The notes under the pieces were generated by a model, which worked only from the letters and a program-made list of their open reading frames with translations, was not told the DNA's origin and did not search any database. From contig LR026961.1 of NCBI GenBank assembly GCA_900498135.1, forward strand, positions 458,874 to 522,873: a stretch of DNA of 64,000 nucleotides. Reading direction: 5' to 3'. The stretch is from an uncultured Desulfatiglans sp. (GTDB taxonomy: Bacteria > Desulfobacterota > DSM-4660 > Desulfatiglandales > Desulfatiglandaceae). This document shows, piece by piece, positions 60,235 through 64,000 of the stretch. A program made the translations under genes and the position numbers. Numbering within the stretch: position 1 is the stretch's first letter; each line of letters opens with the position of its first letter.

Positions 60235-60405
60235 CAAACGGTTTCTATCCCCGGTTCCGCTTCCCCTGATCAAACATGCGGCATCCTTTTTCAGCTTCTA
60301 CCATCATCGAGGGATCGAGGCGCCTCGCCGTTCCAGCCCTTCATAGCGCGCTGGCTCGCAGGACGGCCGCGGGTCATCGATGTCCGGGTCTGGCGCCCGA
60401 TCCGT
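60235..60405. other. intergenic stretch, no gene seen
   Basis: No frame or RNA gene is supported between operator site 3 and the end of the SWIM gene. Confidence 0.4.
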
Positions 60406-61593
60406 TTACTTGTTTGTCAGAGCGGCCAGGATGCGAAGGGCCTGCAGGCTGCGGTCCTTCAGTTTGAGGCGGCCGGTGGTGGACTCCCAGCGGTAGACGG
60501 TGGCGGTTGTCACCCCGAGCCGCTCAGCGAACTCGGCGGGGGTCATCTTCAGGGCCCGGCGCAGGCGGGCGACCGACTGACCGGACGGGCGGAGCCGCGG
60601 AAGAACGGGGGCCGGAGGGTTGCGCAGAGGCGCTTTCGTGGGAGACGGCACCCGCACCTGCCTGGACTTCGCGGTGGGGACGGGACGTTGAACGGCAGGG
60701 GGGGCTGAGGGGGGCTTCAGCGGAGTCTTTGTGGAGGGCGTGGTCCGGGGAGATCGACCGGCGGGTTTTGGGCGCCGCGCCTTCCTGCCCGTAGCAGCGG
60801 GACGAGCCGGGGCGCCGCCCTTCCTGGTACCCCGGCTTTCAGAGGCCGGGGATCGAAGCTCCGGCAGGGAAGCATCCAGCTCGATACCGAAAATGTCTCC
60901 CAGATCCTCCTCGGCAATGAATTCATCTTCCCCTTCAGCTGCGGCAGGCGTCAGCGCGACTCCGGCGCCGATCAAACCCTCGGGATCGACTCCGCGGAGC
61001 AGAAAAAGGAGTTCGGGCCGTTCGTCGAGCCGGTTCCCGACACCGTAGAGGACTGCGGCCACATGTTTGCACATGACCGCCCAATCCGGACAGCTGCAGT
61101 GGAACGCGATCTCCCTGGGACCGGGAAAAAGGCCCTTTTCTCTATCCGTCACGATCCGCATGACCTCATTCGAGAGTTTTCCCTGCAGCAGTTCGAGCAT
61201 GGATCCGATCTGCCCCGCACATCGGGTCTTGATCTCCTTCCAGGCCCGGGCCGGCAATTCCCGGATCGAGATCGAAACGGAGTAGAGGGAGCTTCCGCTC
61301 ACCAAGGCATCGATGCGCCCGGGGAGGATCTCGAGATGGCATACAGAGCCGTTCCGGACATAGCTCCGTCCCCGTGGCAGGCGGTTGCTGTAGTCGGAAA
61401 ACGATTCCAGGTGCTCACACCAGCCGTTGCCCCAGAAACTGCGTGTAATGGTGCGCCCCTCGATCTCGACGGGATCGATCCGCGTCCCTTTCTTCATCAG
61501 CTTCTGCGCCTGCCGGGCCGCCCTGGCCCGCTTTTCGGCGACCGGTACGTAGGGCGGCCAGTAGCTGTTATGCCTTCTTCCTCGTCTCGCCAT
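60406..61593 (-). CDS. SWIM zinc-finger protein with C-terminal helix-turn-helix
   Basis: 395 residues from MARRGRRHNSYWPPYVPVAE; AGGAGG lies upstream of this start. The SWIM motif CSCPDWAVMCKH (CxCxnCxH) lies near residue 185 and GNGWCEHLESFSDYSNRLPR precedes it, as in SWIM proteins that accompany SNF2 helicases. A long Pro/Arg/Ala-rich linker (about 265-335) leads to an XRE-type helix-turn-helix (MTPAEFAERLGVTTATVYRW). This tail is not usual for the family. The SNF2 gene lies directly upstream, separated by a repeat. Confidence 0.85.
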   Translation of the reverse strand: MARRGRRHNSYWPPYVPVAEKRARAARQAQKLMKKGTRIDPVEIEGRTITRSFWGNGWCEHLESFSDYSNRLPRGRSYVRNGSVCHLEILPGRIDALVSGSSLYSVSISIRELPARAWKEIKTRCAGQIGSMLELLQGKLSNEVMRIVTDREKGLFPGPREIAFHCSCPDWAVMCKHVAAVLYGVGNRLDERPELLFLLRGVDPEGLIGAGVALTPAAAEGEDEFIAEEDLGDIFGIELDASLPELRSPASESRGTRKGGAPARPAATGRKARRPKPAGRSPRTTPSTKTPLKPPSAPPAVQRPVPTAKSRQVRVPSPTKAPLRNPPAPVLPRLRPSGQSVARLRRALKMTPAEFAERLGVTTATVYRWESTTGRLKLKDRSLQALRILAALTNK

Positions 61594-61664
61594 CGGGAAT
61601 CCCGTCCTCCTGACCATTATATTGAACGCTCCGCGCGTCCATGCAGCTGTAAATGCAAGCTTGG

Positions 61665-61755
61665 TGTCCGTCCGGAAATCGTCTTTTTTGCAGATCTCGA
61701 CGTCAATCTGCGCGTTTGCCTGTGCGACGACCTATAGGTCGCCTCCACACGAACG
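61665..61755. repeat. dispersed palindromic repeat, copy D (partial)
   Basis: Shares GTCCGGAAATCGTCTTTTTT, GTCAATCTGCGCGTTTGCCT and GCGACGACCTATAGGTCGCC with copies A-C, i.e. left arm and core, but lacks the right arm. It sits between the SNF2 and SWIM genes. Confidence 0.65.
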
Positions 61756-61771
61756 ACCTCCCTTTCAATCC

Positions 61772-64000
61772 TCAGGCAGCCGCCCGGCTGATATCCAACC
61801 GGACCAGTTCGATCAGGGCATCGTCGGAGAGCTCGGTCAGGTTCACCTCACCCTCCGAGGAAAGGACCTCTTCGGCCAGCTGCCGCTTTTCAGCGATCAA
61901 GGCGTCGATGCGCTCCTCCACCGTGCCGCGCGTGATGAACTTGTGCACGAGGACATTGCACGATTGACCGATGCGGAAGGCCCGATCGGTGGCCTGATTC
62001 TCCACCGCCGGATTCCACCAGCGGTCGAAGTGCACCACATGGGAGGCGGCCGTCAAGTTGAGCCCCGTCCCGCCCGCCTTGAGCGACAGGATGAAAAACG
62101 GGGGACCGTCTTCGTCCTGGAACTGCGCCACCAGGCCTTTGCGATGCTTGATGGGCGTTCCGCCGTGCAGGACCAGCCCTGGCCGCCCGAAAACCGCCGC
62201 AAGCACATCCGCCAACGCCGGGATGATTTCCCGGAACTGCGTAAAAATCAAGGCCTTTTCCTGCCGCTCGGCGACCTCCCCGGCGATCTCGGAAAGTCGT
62301 ACGAACTTCCCGCTACGCTCCGCCCGATAATCGCCGTCGGCGGTGACCTGGCTCGGATGGTTGCAGATCTGCTTCAAACGAAGGAGCGTTTGAAGGACCA
62401 GCCCACGGCGGGCTATCCCCTCCACCAGGTTCAACGCCCCCCTCAGGTCCTGGACCGTCTTCTCATAGAGGGCGACCTGGTGCCGGGTCAAGGTGCAATA
62501 GCATGACATTTCGGTCTTTTCTGGGAGATCGGCGATCACGCGCCGGTCGGTCTTGAGGCGGCGCAGGATGTATGGCCCTACCAGCCGGCGGAGCGGCTCG
62601 AACGGGTTCTCGGGGCGCGCCTCCAGACCCTTGACAAAGCTCCGGAAGACCCCCGCGGACCCCAGGAGGCCCGGATTCAGAAAATCGAAGAGCGACCAGA
62701 GGTCCGCCAACCGGTTCTCGATCGGCGTCCCGGTCAGGGCGATGCGCGCATCGGCCGAAAGCCTGCGGACCGCCCGGCTCTGAAGCGTTGCGGGGTTTTT
62801 GACCATCTGGGCCTCGTCCAGGATCACCAGATGCCAATGCCGATCGGCCAGCCACGGCTGCCGGTGCACCATGGCGTAGGTCGTCACCACCAGGTCGGCG
62901 TCGGCGAGGCATGCCGGCTCGCGGGCGATCCGGTCGAGCGTGCGGCGGTCGGTCTCGGCCGGGTGCACAAAAACGAGCCGGAGATCAGGCGTAAAACGCG
63001 CCGCCTCCTGCCGCCAGTTCCCGAGGAGCGAAGAGGGCACCACGAGCAGCGCAGGACGCCGCCCCGCACCGGCAGGCTCCTGTGCCGTACAGATCAGCAA
63101 GGCCAGGACCTGGATCGTTTTTCCGAGCCCCATATCGTCCGCCAGGCAGGCCCCCAATCCGAGTCCGCTCAGAAACCGCAGCCAGCTCAGCCCCTCCCGC
63201 TGGTAAGGCCGCAGATCGGCTTTCAACGCCCCGCCCGTATCCACAGGAGCCAACCGGCCTGGATCCCGAAGGCCCGCCAGGATGTCCTGCAGGGCGTCGC
63301 CGGCGACGACCTCCGACCACGGCCGATGCCGCTCCGCCTCCTCCTCGTGCTTCAGATCCGCCGAGGCCCCCGCGAGGAGGCGCATTCCTTCGATGAAAGA
63401 GACCCCATCCTCTCCGGCGGATCTCCGGACCTTTTCCCAATGGGCCATGGCTTCCCGGAGCCTCTCCCGGTCCACTTCCACCCATTGGCCCTTGATGAAG
63501 ACCAATCCGTCGGCACCCTCGAGAACCGCCTTCAGCTCCTCGGGCGACAGCGTTCGGTCCCCGAGTGCGACCTCGAGGTCAAAATCGAGCAGCGCCCGCA
63601 TCCCGAGCGTCGTTCGGGTTTCGCCGATCTTCACGCTCACGCGGGGGCGGGCACGCTTCTTCCACCAGTTGGGCAGCCGGACCGAAAGCCCGGCATCCTC
63701 CAGCAGCGGCACGCTTTGGAGCATGGTGTAGGCCTGCTCCGCGGACCAGGCCATCGGCTGATAGATCCGCCGGGACGCCGTCAGTTCCTGCACCCAGGCA
63801 CAGGTTTCCGCCGCCCGGTGCACCGGGGCCAGCAGCTTGATGAGGGCCGGCCGGTTTCCGGCCCCGGCATACTGTTCGAGGGCCTTTCCAAGCGCCAGGT
63901 GTTTCAGTTGTCCGGCGGCCCCGAAACCCGTGGAAAAGCTCGCCATGAAAGCGAAAGGGCGCCGCTCGTCCTGTCTGTTTTCGGCCAGATGGAAGCAGAC
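61772..64000 (-). CDS. SNF2-family DEAD/DEAH helicase (cut by window edge)
   Basis: The frame is open to the right edge, so the N-terminus is missing; at least 742 residues are present. CLADDMGLGKTIQVLALLIC (motif I), VILDEAQMVKNP (motif II), SLKAGGTGLNLTAASHVVHF and DRAFRIGQSCNVLVHKFITR (motifs V-VI) are those of SNF2/HepA-type translocases. The upstream part (VCFHLAENR..., PFAFMASFSTGFGAAGQLKH) is the N-terminal extension typical of bacterial SNF2 proteins encoded beside SWIM proteins. Catalytic motifs intact. Confidence 0.9.
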   Translation of the reverse strand, partial: VCFHLAENRQDERRPFAFMASFSTGFGAAGQLKHLALGKALEQYAGAGNRPALIKLLAPVHRAAETCAWVQELTASRRIYQPMAWSAEQAYTMLQSVPLLEDAGLSVRLPNWWKKRARPRVSVKIGETRTTLGMRALLDFDLEVALGDRTLSPEELKAVLEGADGLVFIKGQWVEVDRERLREAMAHWEKVRRSAGEDGVSFIEGMRLLAGASADLKHEEEAERHRPWSEVVAGDALQDILAGLRDPGRLAPVDTGGALKADLRPYQREGLSWLRFLSGLGLGACLADDMGLGKTIQVLALLICTAQEPAGAGRRPALLVVPSSLLGNWRQEAARFTPDLRLVFVHPAETDRRTLDRIAREPACLADADLVVTTYAMVHRQPWLADRHWHLVILDEAQMVKNPATLQSRAVRRLSADARIALTGTPIENRLADLWSLFDFLNPGLLGSAGVFRSFVKGLEARPENPFEPLRRLVGPYILRRLKTDRRVIADLPEKTEMSCYCTLTRHQVALYEKTVQDLRGALNLVEGIARRGLVLQTLLRLKQICNHPSQVTADGDYRAERSGKFVRLSEIAGEVAERQEKALIFTQFREIIPALADVLAAVFGRPGLVLHGGTPIKHRKGLVAQFQDEDGPPFFILSLKAGGTGLNLTAASHVVHFDRWWNPAVENQATDRAFRIGQSCNVLVHKFITRGTVEERIDALIAEKRQLAEEVLSSEGEVNLTELSDDALIELVRLDISRAAA

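Overview
The window looks like a chromosomal segment of a Desulfobacterota (deltaproteobacterial) genome. This is an inference from protein character: a ParA/MinD operon, a TonB/FecCD/radical SAM metal-uptake cluster, an exonuclease-RecQ-UvrD fusion, a SWIM/SNF2 pair, and many toxin-antitoxin (TA) modules and broken insertion sequences. The right third is GC-rich ordinary chromosome. The left two thirds is an accessory region of mixed composition and much decay. No rRNA, tRNA or CRISPR array was seen.

About 1-8 kb and 20-27 kb hold two integron relics. Each has an integron-integrase remnant on the + strand (8.1 kb and 26.1 kb). The sequence upstream of the two integrases is nearly identical and ends at the same bases, after which the two loci differ. 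Minus-strand genes follow, separated by attC-like folded sites. Array 1 carries a ribbon-helix-helix (RHH)/ParE TA pair, DinJ/YafQ, a methyltransferase, an ankyrin protein, a cupin, a rhodanese and TauE, plus gene fragments. Array 2 carries a SIR2-like protein of unknown function, a SIR2 + HerA pair (a known anti-phage defence type) and a lipoprotein serine protease. Both integrases are dead. Between the arrays lie a Fic protein and a type I restriction-modification operon (hsdM-hsdS-DUF1016-hsdR-metallopeptidase).

At 27.5-43 kb there is a third accessory stretch: HigBA (twice), a RelE/HigA-like pair, MazEF, HicAB (twice), Phd/VapC, DUF433/DUF5615, a GNAT acetyltransferase and a DUF1254 protein, with more attC-like sites. 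In the decayed modules the toxin is broken while the antitoxin frame stays open. In the toxin-first modules the predicted transcription start falls at or beside the toxin start codon, while the antitoxin has a clear ribosome binding site. Embedded at 28.3-32.6 kb is an unusual three-gene operon: a MinD-like ATPase, a membrane HAMP protein and an 850-residue protein with a Rossmann-like C-terminus. A shrunken second copy lies at 36.0-36.5 kb.

From 43 kb on: a 1711-residue exonuclease-RecQ-UvrD fusion helicase; a metal, siderophore or tetrapyrrole uptake cluster (substrate-binding-protein and methyltransferase remnants, a radical SAM/binding-protein fusion, FecCD permease, ATPase, TonB receptor, exported tetrapyrrole-methylase fusion) whose three transcription units share a palindrome built on ATTCCA...TGGAAT; an IS66-type element carrying a DruA-like gene; and a SWIM protein beside a SNF2 helicase cut by the window edge. 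A dispersed palindromic repeat with inverted ends occurs at least four times from 34 kb on.
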